A DNA stretch of 64,000 bases from Pseudomonas sp. PB101 (GCF_009764265.1 NZ_RWIR01000079.1:62001-126000), one strand, 5' to 3'; positions 25,134 through 33,909 are shown, counted from the first letter of the stretch. Notes: generated by a model from the letters alone, not told the origin. Made by a program: numbers and translations.

Positions 25134-26837
25134 ATGACCACGCAAAGAATGACCACACAAAAATACGACTACATCATCATCGGCGCAGGCTCGGCAGGTT
25201 GTGTGTTGGCCAACCGCCTGAGCGAAGACCCGGCCACCTCGGTGCTGGTCCTGGAATTCGGCGGCAGTGACAAGAGCGTAGTGATCCAGATGCCGAGCGC
25301 ATTCTCGATCCCGATGAACACCAAGAAATACAACTGGCGCTACGAAACCGAGCCGGAGACTTTCCTCAACGGCCGGCGCATTCACTGCCCACGGGGCAAG
25401 GTGCTGGGCGGCTCGTCGTCGATCAACGGCCTGGTGTACATCCGTGGCCACGCACTGGACTTCGACGAGTGGGAATCCCTCGGTGCCGAGGGTTGGGGCT
25501 ACAAGAATTGCCTGCCGTACTTCAAGCGCGCCGAGAGCTACGAGTCGGGCGGTGACAGCTATCGCGGGCAGACCGGACCGCTGCACACCACCAACGGCAA
25601 CCACATGAAAAACCCGCTGTACGGCGCCTGGGTCGAAGCCGGCGCTGAGGCGGGCTACATCAAGACCGAAGACTGCAACGGCTACATGCAGGAAGGTTTC
25701 GGCGCCATGCACATGACCGTGAAAAACGGCGTGCGCTGCTCCACGGCCAACGCCTACCTGCGCCCGGCCATGGGCCGTCCGAACCTGACGGTGATCACCC
25801 ACGCGATGACGCGCCAGATCATCCTCGAAGGCAAGCGTGCGGTGGGGGTCATGTATGACCACGGTGGCCAGACCCACCAGGTGTATTGCAACCGCGAAGT
25901 GCTGATCTCGTCGGGGCCTATCGGTTCGCCGCACCTGCTGCAACGCTCGGGCATCGGCCCGGCGGACGTCCTGCGCAAGGCCGGGATCGGCGTACGCCAC
26001 GACCTGCCGGGAGTAGGGGAGAACCTGCAGGATCACGCCGAGGTGTACATCCAGTTCGGCTGCAAGGAACCGGTGACCCTCAACAACAAGATGGACCCGC
26101 TGAGCAAGCTGATGATCGGTCTGCGCTGGCTGCTGTTCAAGGACGGTCTGGGCGCCACCAACCACTTCGAGGCCGGTGGTTTCATCCGCTCCGAGAAGGG
26201 CCTGCGCTGGCCGGACATCCAGTTCCACTTCCTGCCGGCAGCGATGCGCTACGACGGCAACAAGCCGATCAAGGGCCACGGTTTCATGGTGCTGACCGGG
26301 CCGAACAAACCGAAAAGCCGTGGTTACGTGCGCGTGCGCTCGGCGGACCCGTACGAGCATCCGGAGATCCGCTTCAACTATCTGGAGCGTGAAGAGGACC
26401 GCGAAGGTTTCCGCCGCTGCATTCGCCTGACCCGCGAAATCATCGGGCAGAAAGCCATGGACCGCTTCCGCGACGGCGAAATCGCCCCGGGCGCGCAGGT
26501 GACCAGCGATGAAGACCTCGACGCCTTCGTCCGTGACAACCTGGAAAGCACCTACCATCCGTGCGGTTCGTGCCGCATGGGCGAGGATGACATGGCGGTG
26601 GTCGATTCCGAATTGCGCGTGCGCGGCATCGCCGGTCTGCGGGTGATCGATTCGTCGGTGTTCCCGACCGAGCCGAACGGCAACCTCAATGCGCCGACCA
26701 TCATGCTTGCCGAGCGGGCGTCCGATCTGGTGCGTGGCGTGCAGATGCTGCCATCAGCGGATGTGCCGGTGGGGTTGGTCGAGGGCTGGGAGAGCAGCCA
26801 GCGGACTTCGCTGCCGGGGCGTAACGTGCGGGTTTGA
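25134..26837 (+). CDS. GMC-family FAD-dependent alcohol oxidoreductase (choline dehydrogenase-like)
   Basis: A 567-residue flavoprotein. The N-terminal FAD-binding motif is DYIIIGAGSAGCVLANRLSED, followed by the GMC signatures GKVLGGSSSINGLVYIRG and SGPIGSPHLLQRSGIG, and a C-terminal STYHPCGSCRMGED with the active-site His. It resembles choline dehydrogenase and other alcohol dehydrogenases of the family. ATG at 25134 has GGGAG upstream; a second Met at codon 6 is possible. In this module it would oxidise an alcohol group to the aldehyde used by the aldehyde dehydrogenase. No BetB/BetI neighbours are present, so it is probably not the choline enzyme. Confidence 0.93.
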   Translation: MTTQRMTTQKYDYIIIGAGSAGCVLANRLSEDPATSVLVLEFGGSDKSVVIQMPSAFSIPMNTKKYNWRYETEPETFLNGRRIHCPRGKVLGGSSSINGLVYIRGHALDFDEWESLGAEGWGYKNCLPYFKRAESYESGGDSYRGQTGPLHTTNGNHMKNPLYGAWVEAGAEAGYIKTEDCNGYMQEGFGAMHMTVKNGVRCSTANAYLRPAMGRPNLTVITHAMTRQIILEGKRAVGVMYDHGGQTHQVYCNREVLISSGPIGSPHLLQRSGIGPADVLRKAGIGVRHDLPGVGENLQDHAEVYIQFGCKEPVTLNNKMDPLSKLMIGLRWLLFKDGLGATNHFEAGGFIRSEKGLRWPDIQFHFLPAAMRYDGNKPIKGHGFMVLTGPNKPKSRGYVRVRSADPYEHPEIRFNYLEREEDREGFRRCIRLTREIIGQKAMDRFRDGEIAPGAQVTSDEDLDAFVRDNLESTYHPCGSCRMGEDDMAVVDSELRVRGIAGLRVIDSSVFPTEPNGNLNAPTIMLAERASDLVRGVQMLPSADVPVGLVEGWESSQRTSLPGRNVRV

Positions 26838-26849
26838 TCCACACAAAAC

Positions 26850-26931
26850 CCTGTAGGAGCTGGCTTGCCAGCGAAAGCGGTCCACCTGACACACCGCGCC
26901 GACTGGATCGCCAGCAAGCCGGCTCCTACAG
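26850..26931. repeat. REPIN, GTAGGAGCTGGCTTGCC type
   Basis: Left arm CCTGTAGGAGCTGGCTTGCC, right arm GCCAGCAAGCCGGCTCCTAC. It ends the permease/GMC transcription unit and separates it from the GNAT gene. Confidence 0.85.
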
Positions 26932-27017
26932 TTGATCTTCGTCGGGACAAATTATCCGTCGCTGGTCCTTCGTCATTGCTAGTCTGTAATTCCTTGAGAC
27001 CGCAATGGAGCACCCTC

Positions 27018-27476
27018 ATGGCTATTCAGGCCCTGCGCGCCGACGCATCGCACATCGACCAGATCGCCCCTTTGTTTGACGCCTACCGGATGTTCTACGA
27101 GCAGCCGTCGAACCTTGCGCAATCACGCGCCTTCATCGCCGAGCGACTGGCCCGGGACGAGTCGGTGATTTTTCTTGCCCGGGACAGCGACGGTGAAGAC
27201 CTCGGCTTCGTCCAGCTGTTCCCGACCTTTTCCTCGATCGACGCCCACCGCACCTGGCTGCTCGGTGACCTGTTCACCACACCCGCCGCCCGGGGCAAAG
27301 GCGTCGGCACGCTGCTGATGAACACCGCCCGGGATTTTGCCAGGCTGGCCGGCGGCAAGGGCATGACCCTGGAAACCGCCACCGACAACCTCACCGCCCA
27401 GCACCTGTATGAATCCCTGGGCTGGGTGCGCGACCCCGGTTACTACACCTACTGCCTGGATCTGAAAAAAGACTGA
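27018..27476 (+). CDS. GNAT-family N-acetyltransferase
   Basis: A 152-residue acetyltransferase. The acetyl-CoA-binding signature LLGDLFTTPAARGKGVGTLLMNTA is clear, followed by LETATDNLTAQHLYESLGWV. The ATG at 27018 has GGAG eight bases upstream; a longer reading through the REP is unlikely. It converges on the NIPSNAP gene with a 13-base gap. The substrate (an amine or amino acid) is unknown. Confidence 0.92.
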   Translation: MAIQALRADASHIDQIAPLFDAYRMFYEQPSNLAQSRAFIAERLARDESVIFLARDSDGEDLGFVQLFPTFSSIDAHRTWLLGDLFTTPAARGKGVGTLLMNTARDFARLAGGKGMTLETATDNLTAQHLYESLGWVRDPGYYTYCLDLKKD

Positions 27477-27489
27477 CCCAGCGATCCTG

Positions 27490-27795
27490 TCAGCCAAACA
27501 CCGGCCGCATGAACGAACGCTCATAGCTGAGGATGAATTTCTTCTCCTCGGCGTACTTGAACGCGGCGATGCACTGCGGATCGTTCATCGACTGCTGCCG
27601 GTAATGCTCGTACGCCGCCAGGCTCGGGAAGGTGAACAGCGCCAGGGCGATGTTGTTGGCGCCTTCGGACGGCAGAAAGTAGCCGTGGTGCTGGCCGCCG
27701 AATTTCTCTACCAGTGGAATCCACAGCTTGCCGTAGTGCTCGAAGGCTTCGAGCTGGTAGGGATCGAGCACGTATTTCAGGTAGCAGGTCACCAT
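27490..27795 (-). CDS. NIPSNAP-family protein
   Basis: A 101-residue protein starting MVTCYLKYVLDPYQLEAFEHYGKLWI, typical of the NIPSNAP/ferredoxin-like fold, with GYFLPSEGANNIALALFTF and EKKFILSYERSFMRPVF. The role of the bacterial family is not established. It is usually a small cytoplasmic dimeric alpha-beta barrel protein. It is monocistronic and convergent with the GNAT gene. Confidence 0.85.
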   Translation of the reverse strand: MVTCYLKYVLDPYQLEAFEHYGKLWIPLVEKFGGQHHGYFLPSEGANNIALALFTFPSLAAYEHYRQQSMNDPQCIAAFKYAEEKKFILSYERSFMRPVFG

Positions 27796-28007
27796 TGTTC
27801 CATTCCTTGATCGGGTTTTGAGTGCAGACGCCACTCTAATGAACCCTGGGCGCCCGGCACAGCCGCTTGTTCGACATCGACCGGTAAGTTTGCGCCAGAT
27901 GCACTATTGGTTCAGTCAATAGTCACCATCAAGCATCGCAAGTTCTGTTTTTTGCGCAAAGGCGGAAAATCGCCTGCATTGAACACGCTGCTCAAGGAAC
28001 CTGCGCG

Positions 28008-28670
28008 ATGAAAATCTTGACCCGACTGGCTGTGATTGCCTTGTTGCTGGGCAGTGTTGCATCCACCGCATCGGCCTTTGCCGAGGACGCACGCGCCTGC
28101 CATCTGCCGCCCATCACCGGCAGCCAGGGCGGGTTGCAATACGGGCAGACGGTCGGGGTGCTCTACAGCGAAAACACCGTGGAGAACCTGCAATACCTTG
28201 AGCAATACCACTCGGTCGCGCTGAACGGTGCGAAGAATGCACTGGATGCACGGATTCGCCAGGCATTCGTCGACAGCTCCGATCCGGACCTGGCCATCGA
28301 CTGGCTGATGAGCTCGCTGCACAAGACTTTTCTGTCGGTGACGGTCTACGACAACCTCGATGCGCTGGTGCAGGCGCATCCCGATGTAGTGGTAATGCTC
28401 GATACCCACAACCAGTTGCTGACCCAGCGTAACGACCGGGTCGAAGCGCGTTTCGCCGCGCGGTTCTACGACGCCAACCTGCAATACATCGGCAAGGCCG
28501 AAGGCGCGGTGGAAAAACAACTGCCGTCGGTGTGGGTGCATGACAAGGCCGCCCCCGAGATTGCCACGCAAATCGAACAGCAACGCGACCTGCAACTGAC
28601 TGCGCTGAAACAGTTCGATGCGTCGCTGAAGGTGTTGGTAACGGCCAGATTGACTGCAACAACGAATTAA
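28008..28670 (+). CDS. exported protein of unknown function
   Basis: A 220-residue protein with a signal peptide (MKILTRLAVIALLLGSVASTASAFA). The mature part is hydrophilic and rich in Asp, Gln and Ala, with segments such as VGVLYSENTVENLQYLEQYHSVA and VVVMLDTHNQLLTQRNDRVEARF. I do not recognise a catalytic motif. The ATG is preceded by CAAGGAAC. It is followed by a small lipoprotein gene on the same strand after 58 bases; the two may form an envelope-protein operon. Confidence 0.75.
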   Translation: MKILTRLAVIALLLGSVASTASAFAEDARACHLPPITGSQGGLQYGQTVGVLYSENTVENLQYLEQYHSVALNGAKNALDARIRQAFVDSSDPDLAIDWLMSSLHKTFLSVTVYDNLDALVQAHPDVVVMLDTHNQLLTQRNDRVEARFAARFYDANLQYIGKAEGAVEKQLPSVWVHDKAAPEIATQIEQQRDLQLTALKQFDASLKVLVTARLTATTN

Positions 28671-28728
28671 CTGGCCCGACGTCCACTGAGCGGCGGGCAA
28701 TCCAACGATTTATTCCAGGACCTGATTG

Positions 28729-29067
28729 ATGCGCACTTTTTTCACCCCGACTCTGGCAATCGCTTCGCTGCTGCTGGCCGGTTGTGCCACGCCGAACGAC
28801 CCGACGATGACCTTGCAGACCAGCAAGTCGCCCGAGGAATACACCCATTGCGTGGTGCCGAAGTTGCAGCACGATGCACTGGCGCCAACGGTGTCGCAGA
28901 CCCAGCGCAGCTACCGGATCGTCGTATCGAGCAAAGTGGCGGCGGACAACGTGCTTGAAACCTATAAAGCCTCGAGCGGCGGCAAGGTGTTCCTGTACGA
29001 GCGCAAGCTGCTGGCGTCGGCGTTTGTGCCGTCGTCGTTCGAGCGTGCGGCGCAGGAGTGTCTGTAA
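28729..29067 (+). CDS. small lipoprotein of unknown function
   Basis: A 112-residue protein with a lipobox, LLLAGC, at residues about 14-19 (cleavage before Cys). No inner-membrane retention Asp follows (C-A-T), so an outer-membrane location is expected. The mature part contains EEYTHCVVPKLQ and a C-terminal SFERAAQECL with two Cys that could pair. The ATG at 28729 is used rather than an overlapping TTG three bases earlier. Confidence 0.8.
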   Translation: MRTFFTPTLAIASLLLAGCATPNDPTMTLQTSKSPEEYTHCVVPKLQHDALAPTVSQTQRSYRIVVSSKVAADNVLETYKASSGGKVFLYERKLLASAFVPSSFERAAQECL

Positions 29068-29231
29068 GCCGGATTTCAGGCAAAAAAAAGCCGCCGGGAG
29101 AGGCAGCAGAAAGTTCAAGCACGCATTGGATGACTGGAGTATGGCGCCCGCTTCATGACGATTCGATGACGGCTTGATGGCCATTCATCAGGATGCCGTT
29201 AATTCGCTGACTGCCGACTAATTGTGTTGAG

Positions 29232-30149
29232 TCAGTAAACCTCCGGCACGATGATTTCCTGCGGTACAGGTCCCCGTGAGTAGTCTTTCTGGCGCTCGCG
29301 CTGGGGCAGTTCGATCATCGGCAGTTCGACTTCTTCATAAGGCATCTGGCTGAGCAGGTGATGGATGCAGTTGAGGCGGGCCTTCTTCTTGTCGTCGGCC
29401 TGCACCACCCACCATGGCGCTTCGGCGATGTGGGTGCGCTCGAGCATGATTTCCTTGGCCTTGGTGTACGCCTCCCAGCGGCGGCGCGACTCCAGGTCCA
29501 TGGGGCTGAGTTTCCACTGCTTGAGCGGGTCGTGAATGCGGCTGAGAAAGCGCAGGTTCTGTTCCTGGTCGGAAATCGAGAACCAGTACTTGATCAGCTG
29601 TATGCCGGAACGGGCGAGCATGCGCTCGAATTCCGGCACGGTGCGGAAGAACTCTTCGTACTGGTCGTCATTGCAGAACCCCATGACCTTTTCCACGCCA
29701 GCACGGTTGTACCAGCTGCGGTCGAACAGGACGATTTCCCCGGCGGCGGGCAGGTGCGAAACGTAGCGTTGGAAATACCACTGCGTGCGTTCGCGGTCAT
29801 TGGGCGCGGGCAGGGCGGCCACCCGGCAAACCCGGGGGTTGAGGCGCTGGGTGATGCGCTTGATCACACCGCCCTTGCCGGCGGCATCGCGGCCTTCGAA
29901 CAGGATCACCACCTTGTGCCCGGTCTTGACCACCCAACTCTGCAATTTCACCAGTTCGCCTTGCAGGCGGAACAGTTCGGCGAAGTAGCGGCGCCGGGCC
30001 TCTTTCTCGCTGCCATCCTCGATGTGTTCATCGAACAGGGCGTCCAGGTTGTGTCCGTCTTCCGATAATTCCAGTTCCAGCTCTTCGTCACTGATATCGA
30101 GCAGCTCGCGGTGGATGCGCTGGATCAAGGTGTCCTGAAGGGAAAGCAT
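29232..30149 (-). CDS. ppk2: polyphosphate kinase 2 family protein
   Basis: A 305-residue PPK2 enzyme, which moves phosphate between polyphosphate and nucleotides. Walker A is GRDAAGKGG (residues 86-94), Walker B is around Asp143 in IVLFDRSWYNRAG, and the lid region RFLSRIHDPLKQWKLSPMD is present. Single-domain length fits class I, the ADP/GDP-phosphorylating group. MLSLQDTL at 30149 is used as the start. It is divergent from an exopolyphosphatase gene, and a Pho box lies between them, so synthesis and degradation of polyphosphate are paired under phosphate control. Confidence 0.95.
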   Translation of the reverse strand: MLSLQDTLIQRIHRELLDISDEELELELSEDGHNLDALFDEHIEDGSEKEARRRYFAELFRLQGELVKLQSWVVKTGHKVVILFEGRDAAGKGGVIKRITQRLNPRVCRVAALPAPNDRERTQWYFQRYVSHLPAAGEIVLFDRSWYNRAGVEKVMGFCNDDQYEEFFRTVPEFERMLARSGIQLIKYWFSISDQEQNLRFLSRIHDPLKQWKLSPMDLESRRRWEAYTKAKEIMLERTHIAEAPWWVVQADDKKKARLNCIHHLLSQMPYEEVELPMIELPQRERQKDYSRGPVPQEIIVPEVY

Positions 30150-30221
30150 GGTGAGCACTCGGGTCGTGGGTGGCATAGCCGATCCTGGTCACAGTTTGTT
30201 ACGAATTGGTGATGGCCACTG

Positions 30222-30239
30222 GTGTCATCTGGGTGTCAT
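30222..30239 (+). promoter_or_regulatory. Pho box (PhoB site) upstream of ppx
   Basis: GTGTCAT-CTGG-GTGTCAT is a pair of 7-base direct repeats with a 4-base spacer, the geometry of the Pho box (CTGTCAT-N4-CTGTCAT). A CAACAT -10-like hexamer begins 12 bases after it (30251-30256). It faces the exopolyphosphatase gene at 30327. Confidence 0.75.
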
Positions 30240-30326
30240 CGAAGCCATGGCAACATCCTCGCAATCCGTCTCGAGTGCCCGGCAGGCCGCCAGCCTGCCG
30301 GCAGATGAATGTGCAAGGAACCCCGT

Positions 30327-31256
30327 ATGAAAGACGCCCCGCTGTTTGCCGCCATCGACCTGGGCTCCAATGCGTTCCGCCTGATGATTGGCCAGTCGGT
30401 GAGGCGCAACCAGCAGATGGTCATCCAGGAGGTGAAGACCTTGCGTGAACCGGTGCGTCTGGCCGAAGGCCTGCAGGGCGGGGCGCTTGATGAGTTGGCG
30501 CTGGACCGGGGCTGGCAGGCGCTGGCGCGGTTCGGCAAGAAATTGCGCGGTTTCGAGGCCAGGCGCGTACGGGCGGTGGCCACCAGTGCGGTGCGTGAAG
30601 CAGACAATGCGCCGCTGTTCCTGGCCAGTGCCGAGCGGCATCTGGGTTTTCGCATCGACGTCATTTCCGGTCACGAAGAGGCGCAACTGGTCTACGCCGG
30701 CGTGGCCCACACCTTGCCGGCGCAAAACACGCGGCTGGTGGTGGATATCGGCGGTGGCTCCACGGAGATGATCATCGGTCGTGGCGACCAGTTGCTGGTC
30801 ACCGAAAGCATTGCCATCGGCAGCGGCACCTTCGGCGCGCATTACTTCCATGGCGGGCGGATCGTGGCCCAAGCGTTGCTGGAGGCCGAGCGCGCGGCCA
30901 CGGTGCAGTTCGAACGCATTGCCCGCCGCTATCGCGCCATGGGCTGGCAGCAGGCGATCGGCTCATCAGGGACGGCGCGGATGCTGGCCAAGGTGCTCAA
31001 GGCCAACGGCTTGAATGATGATGACCAGAGCGGCATCACCTACGGCGGCCTGTTGCGCCTGTCGTTGCGCCTGCTGGAAGTCAAACATGTGAAGCATCTC
31101 AAGTTGGCGGGCCTGCCCACCCATCGCCTGAGCATTTTGCCCGGCGGCCTGGTGTTGATGCTCGCGGCGTTCAAGGTGTTCGGCATCACGCACATGATTG
31201 CGTCGGAACCGGGTCTGCGGTTCGGCGTGCTGCATGGATTGATGAGCAGACACTGA
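30327..31256 (+). CDS. Ppx/GppA-family phosphatase (short form)
   Basis: A 309-residue exopolyphosphatase/guanosine pentaphosphate phosphatase family protein of the sugar-kinase fold. The two phosphate-binding motifs are AAIDLGSNAFRLMIG near the N-terminus and LVVDIGGGSTEMIIG near residue 140, then GSSGTARML. It lacks the C-terminal HD-like domain of full-length Ppx (about 500 residues), as in other short Ppx proteins. AAGGAA precedes the ATG. Placement opposite ppk2 and after a Pho box points to polyphosphate rather than pppGpp. Confidence 0.92.
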   Translation: MKDAPLFAAIDLGSNAFRLMIGQSVRRNQQMVIQEVKTLREPVRLAEGLQGGALDELALDRGWQALARFGKKLRGFEARRVRAVATSAVREADNAPLFLASAERHLGFRIDVISGHEEAQLVYAGVAHTLPAQNTRLVVDIGGGSTEMIIGRGDQLLVTESIAIGSGTFGAHYFHGGRIVAQALLEAERAATVQFERIARRYRAMGWQQAIGSSGTARMLAKVLKANGLNDDDQSGITYGGLLRLSLRLLEVKHVKHLKLAGLPTHRLSILPGGLVLMLAAFKVFGITHMIASEPGLRFGVLHGLMSRH

Positions 31257-31500
31257 AATCCGTCCGGGGCTAAATCCTATTGGAAAACACCCTGTGGGAG
31301 CGCCTATCAAACCAGCGTCGCCACAAAAGCTCTGCTGTAGGAAAAGGCTAATTAACTCCGCGAAACTTCCTATTCCACCCGCCGGCCCTTTCATCAAGGC
31401 CGCGACCTGCTAGTTTCCCAGCGCCGTCTTTACCGTCATTCCTTTAGCGATCCTGCCTGAGGGAAGTGGCGCCATATCCCAAGGAAAAGGAACCTCGAAA

Positions 31501-31986
31501 ATGAATGGACCCCTGAGCCCCATGTATACCAACGAAGTTTCCCCTGAGTTTCTGCGCAGTCTCGACGGCCCCGATTTCACTGAGCAGCAAATTGCACAAT
31601 TTGCTGAGCAATCCCAAGCGATTGTTCGTCAGCAGGAATCTCTCATCAAGGCCCATCCCACCATCGCCATATTCCGTTTCGCTACCGAGGGTAGCCAAAC
31701 CCGTGACGGTGGAGTGATTCAGCGAGGTGCAGTACCGGTGGAAATTACGTTGGAAGATGGTCGGACTGTGCGCCTTGCGCACAAAGGCGATCACGCCATT
31801 TATGCCGATGGCAGTACGGCGCAGATCGTTACCGGCAGTGGTGACGCCAGCGGTAATGTTGCGCTGGTAGGCAGCTTGCTGGGCAACGGCGATCAGATCA
31901 TCAACACACCCCAGGGCGCCTGTATTTTTCATGTGCGTGAGGGTGTGCCGATGGATGAGGATTTCCTGCCCGCCATCGCCGATTGA
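31501..31986 (+). CDS. PAAR-like protein of a type VI secretion effector locus
   Basis: A 161-residue protein. Residues about 60-140 show a PAAR-like pattern: ATEGSQTRDGGVIQRG, then HKGDHAIYADGSTAQIVTGSG and GNVALVGSLLGNGDQIINTP. PAAR proteins cap the VgrG spike. The N-terminal 55 residues are helical and Gln-rich. It lies 124 bases upstream of a second, clearer PAAR protein on the same strand. Codon use is less GC-rich than in the metabolic genes around. It could be an adaptor for the effector or an alternative spike tip. The PAAR assignment is by eye and moderate. Confidence 0.6.
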   Translation: MNGPLSPMYTNEVSPEFLRSLDGPDFTEQQIAQFAEQSQAIVRQQESLIKAHPTIAIFRFATEGSQTRDGGVIQRGAVPVEITLEDGRTVRLAHKGDHAIYADGSTAQIVTGSGDASGNVALVGSLLGNGDQIINTPQGACIFHVREGVPMDEDFLPAIAD

Positions 31987-32110
31987 ACAACGAAGCGAGG
32001 CGCCGAAAGAGAGCCTCAGGACCGGTCGTTCAGCAGGAGAAGACGCTGACGGCCACCACCCACGGTCGGAAAATTTACAGGACCCGACCGGATGAAAAGG
32101 AGAACAACCC

Positions 32111-33523
32111 ATGAGCAAAGGTTATTACATCGGCCTGAATGACAAGACCACCTGCGGTGGCACCGTCCTGGATGGCGACACCCGGATCATGATGTACGGC
32201 GTTGCCCATGCCAAGGAAGATGACCGGGTGACCTGCGGCAAGAGCGAGGGGATCTATCAGATCGTCGGCGGCATTTCCCACATGATCAGCCATGGAAAGC
32301 GCATGGCGGGTACGCTGGACAGCTACAGTAACTGCCCCTGCAAGGCACGCTTGATTCACTCGGTAGAAACGGCGAGCTACAGGAATGCCGCTAGCCCTGC
32401 ATCCCAGCCTGCCACGCGAGCTGCACAACCGACAGCGCCCGCAGCAACCCCTCAGTCGGCAGCACCGAGTCAATCCGCTTTGGCGCCGTCCAACCAACCC
32501 GTTCCTCCCGTATTCACTACAGTCGATGTAGCGGAACCTGGTTTCTACGTCGTCCCCAACAGCATGACCCGCGAGCAGCTGGAAGCGACTCTATTCCCTT
32601 CGCGCTCCGCTGCAGTGATGAGCAAGTTCAATGCGCTCAACCCTGGTACAGGAGATATCAAGGCAGGTTCGATGATCGTGTTGAGCGATCCGAACAACAC
32701 CTCCTGTACTTATCAGGAAGCCCGGTTGATGCAGGTCGCCCAAGAGGTCAAGACGGCCCTCGACCCGCTGACGCCGGGAGAAGCCGACTTCATGCATCGC
32801 CATGCGGGGGAGATTGCGAATTATCTCGGTGACAGCTCAACCGTGCTTGGCGTCAGCGCGGCGATAATGGAAAAGCATCTCGGCGGCCTGCGTGACATCC
32901 TCCAGAAAATTGAGCGCCTGCATCAGGATAATTACCGTCAGCACGGCCACCTGCGATCGCCGTCGTTTTTCGCCGATCGCAAGCACCTGCTCACCCAGTT
33001 GGATGCACACCTGCTGAATTCCACTCGTTTACGAGGCCAGACTACCTTGGGTGATCACCCCAAGTTGAAAACGGCGCTCGGCATTTCCACTCGCAGTCTG
33101 GTGCATCATTGGGACAAGGCCGGCGGGCCAGGACATATCCCGGGGTATTCCAATCATGTGAATGCCGTAAGCCGGGCAGCCAAGTACATGCAGAACGGCG
33201 GCTATATCGGTATTGGAATTGGCGCGGTTTCTTCGTTACTGGCAATTCAAGAGGTTTGCGTTGGCGATTCGGGAGCAGCTTGCGAGAGGGTCAGGTTCAC
33301 GGAAGGAGGCAAGTTTTTTGGAGCTACCGCTTTGGGCGCGGCCGGAGCGGCAGGCGCTTCAATTACTGCTCGTCCGGTTTGCCTGCTATTGGAGGCTACA
33401 GGAATTGGTGGCGTTATCTGTCTTGCTACGACAGTCGGAGTAGGTGCTTATTACGGAACAAAAACTGGCGAAAGAACAGGTGAGGGAATAGGTGAAATAA
33501 TTTACGAGAAATTCTGGCAATGA
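32111..33523 (+). CDS. PAAR-domain effector, probable pore-forming C-terminus
   Basis: A 470-residue protein. Residues 1-85 form a PAAR domain (GLNDKTTCGGTVLDGD, DDRVTCGKSEGIYQIVGG, YSNCPCKARLI). A Pro/Ala/Gln-rich linker (about 98-135) and a LysM-like stretch follow (GFYVVPNSMTREQLEATLF ... GDIKAGSMIVLSDP). The last 110 residues are Gly/Ala-rich and hydrophobic (YIGIGIGAVSSLLA, FFGATALGAAGAAGAS, GIGGVICLATTVGVGAYYG), as in membrane-inserting toxins. The next gene overlaps it as ATGA and encodes a small membrane protein, the expected place for an immunity gene. No vgrG or chaperone is adjacent. Toxicity is inferred. Confidence 0.82.
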   Translation: MSKGYYIGLNDKTTCGGTVLDGDTRIMMYGVAHAKEDDRVTCGKSEGIYQIVGGISHMISHGKRMAGTLDSYSNCPCKARLIHSVETASYRNAASPASQPATRAAQPTAPAATPQSAAPSQSALAPSNQPVPPVFTTVDVAEPGFYVVPNSMTREQLEATLFPSRSAAVMSKFNALNPGTGDIKAGSMIVLSDPNNTSCTYQEARLMQVAQEVKTALDPLTPGEADFMHRHAGEIANYLGDSSTVLGVSAAIMEKHLGGLRDILQKIERLHQDNYRQHGHLRSPSFFADRKHLLTQLDAHLLNSTRLRGQTTLGDHPKLKTALGISTRSLVHHWDKAGGPGHIPGYSNHVNAVSRAAKYMQNGGYIGIGIGAVSSLLAIQEVCVGDSGAACERVRFTEGGKFFGATALGAAGAAGASITARPVCLLLEATGIGGVICLATTVGVGAYYGTKTGERTGEGIGEIIYEKFWQ

Positions 33524-33909
33524 CATGCGAAGGGTTCTGGAAGTCATGGCTGGCTTTCTGGTTTCTAGCTGGCCCAATTCTGCTGAGCTGCGTAAGTTTT
33601 GTATTTAGTTTATATCTGAGTAGGCGTCACCTGAACTCGATGATGGATAACTTGAAATCGAGTCGTTTTATCTATATTTGGGGGGAGGGTCTTCGGCGGC
33701 AGGGGTGGTTTGGCAGGATAGCAGTACTTACACAGGTTGCTGGTATCGTGCTGATGCCTCGGATTCATATCCGGTATGGGGAAGTGAGTGAGGCTGAAAT
33801 AAAAAAATTCCCTCACTACCTTAAACGGCTGCTGAAAATTTATGCGGGAATGCTGGTTGTTGCTCTACTCTGGGGTGGGATAGCGGTCGTGATGTTGAAT
33901 TTTAAATGA
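33520..33909 (+). CDS. small membrane protein, probable immunity protein
   Basis: A 129-residue protein whose start overlaps the effector stop (ATGA). It has hydrophobic segments near residues 8-30 (FWLAGPILLSCVSFVFSLYL) and at the C-terminus (LVVALLWGGIAVVML), with a central basic, possibly cytoplasmic part. GC content drops sharply from here on. Immunity to a pore-forming effector normally requires an inner-membrane protein, which this is. I know no named family for it. Confidence 0.7.
   Translation: MTCEGFWKSWLAFWFLAGPILLSCVSFVFSLYLSRRHLNSMMDNLKSSRFIYIWGEGLRRQGWFGRIAVLTQVAGIVLMPRIHIRYGEVSEAEIKKFPHYLKRLLKIYAGMLVVALLWGGIAVVMLNFK

Noticed and set aside
25134..26837. Choline dehydrogenase betA
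   Set aside because: No betB, betI or choline transporter gene is adjacent and the operon partners are an NCS1 permease and a ureohydrolase.
28008..28670. Chorismate mutase assignment for the exported 220-residue protein
   Set aside because: It lacks the helical active-site pattern seen in the real exported chorismate mutase at 43738-44310.
30309..30326. Upstream start of the Ppx gene at 30309
   Set aside because: The six extra residues have no ribosome-binding site, whereas AAGGAA precedes the ATG at 30327.
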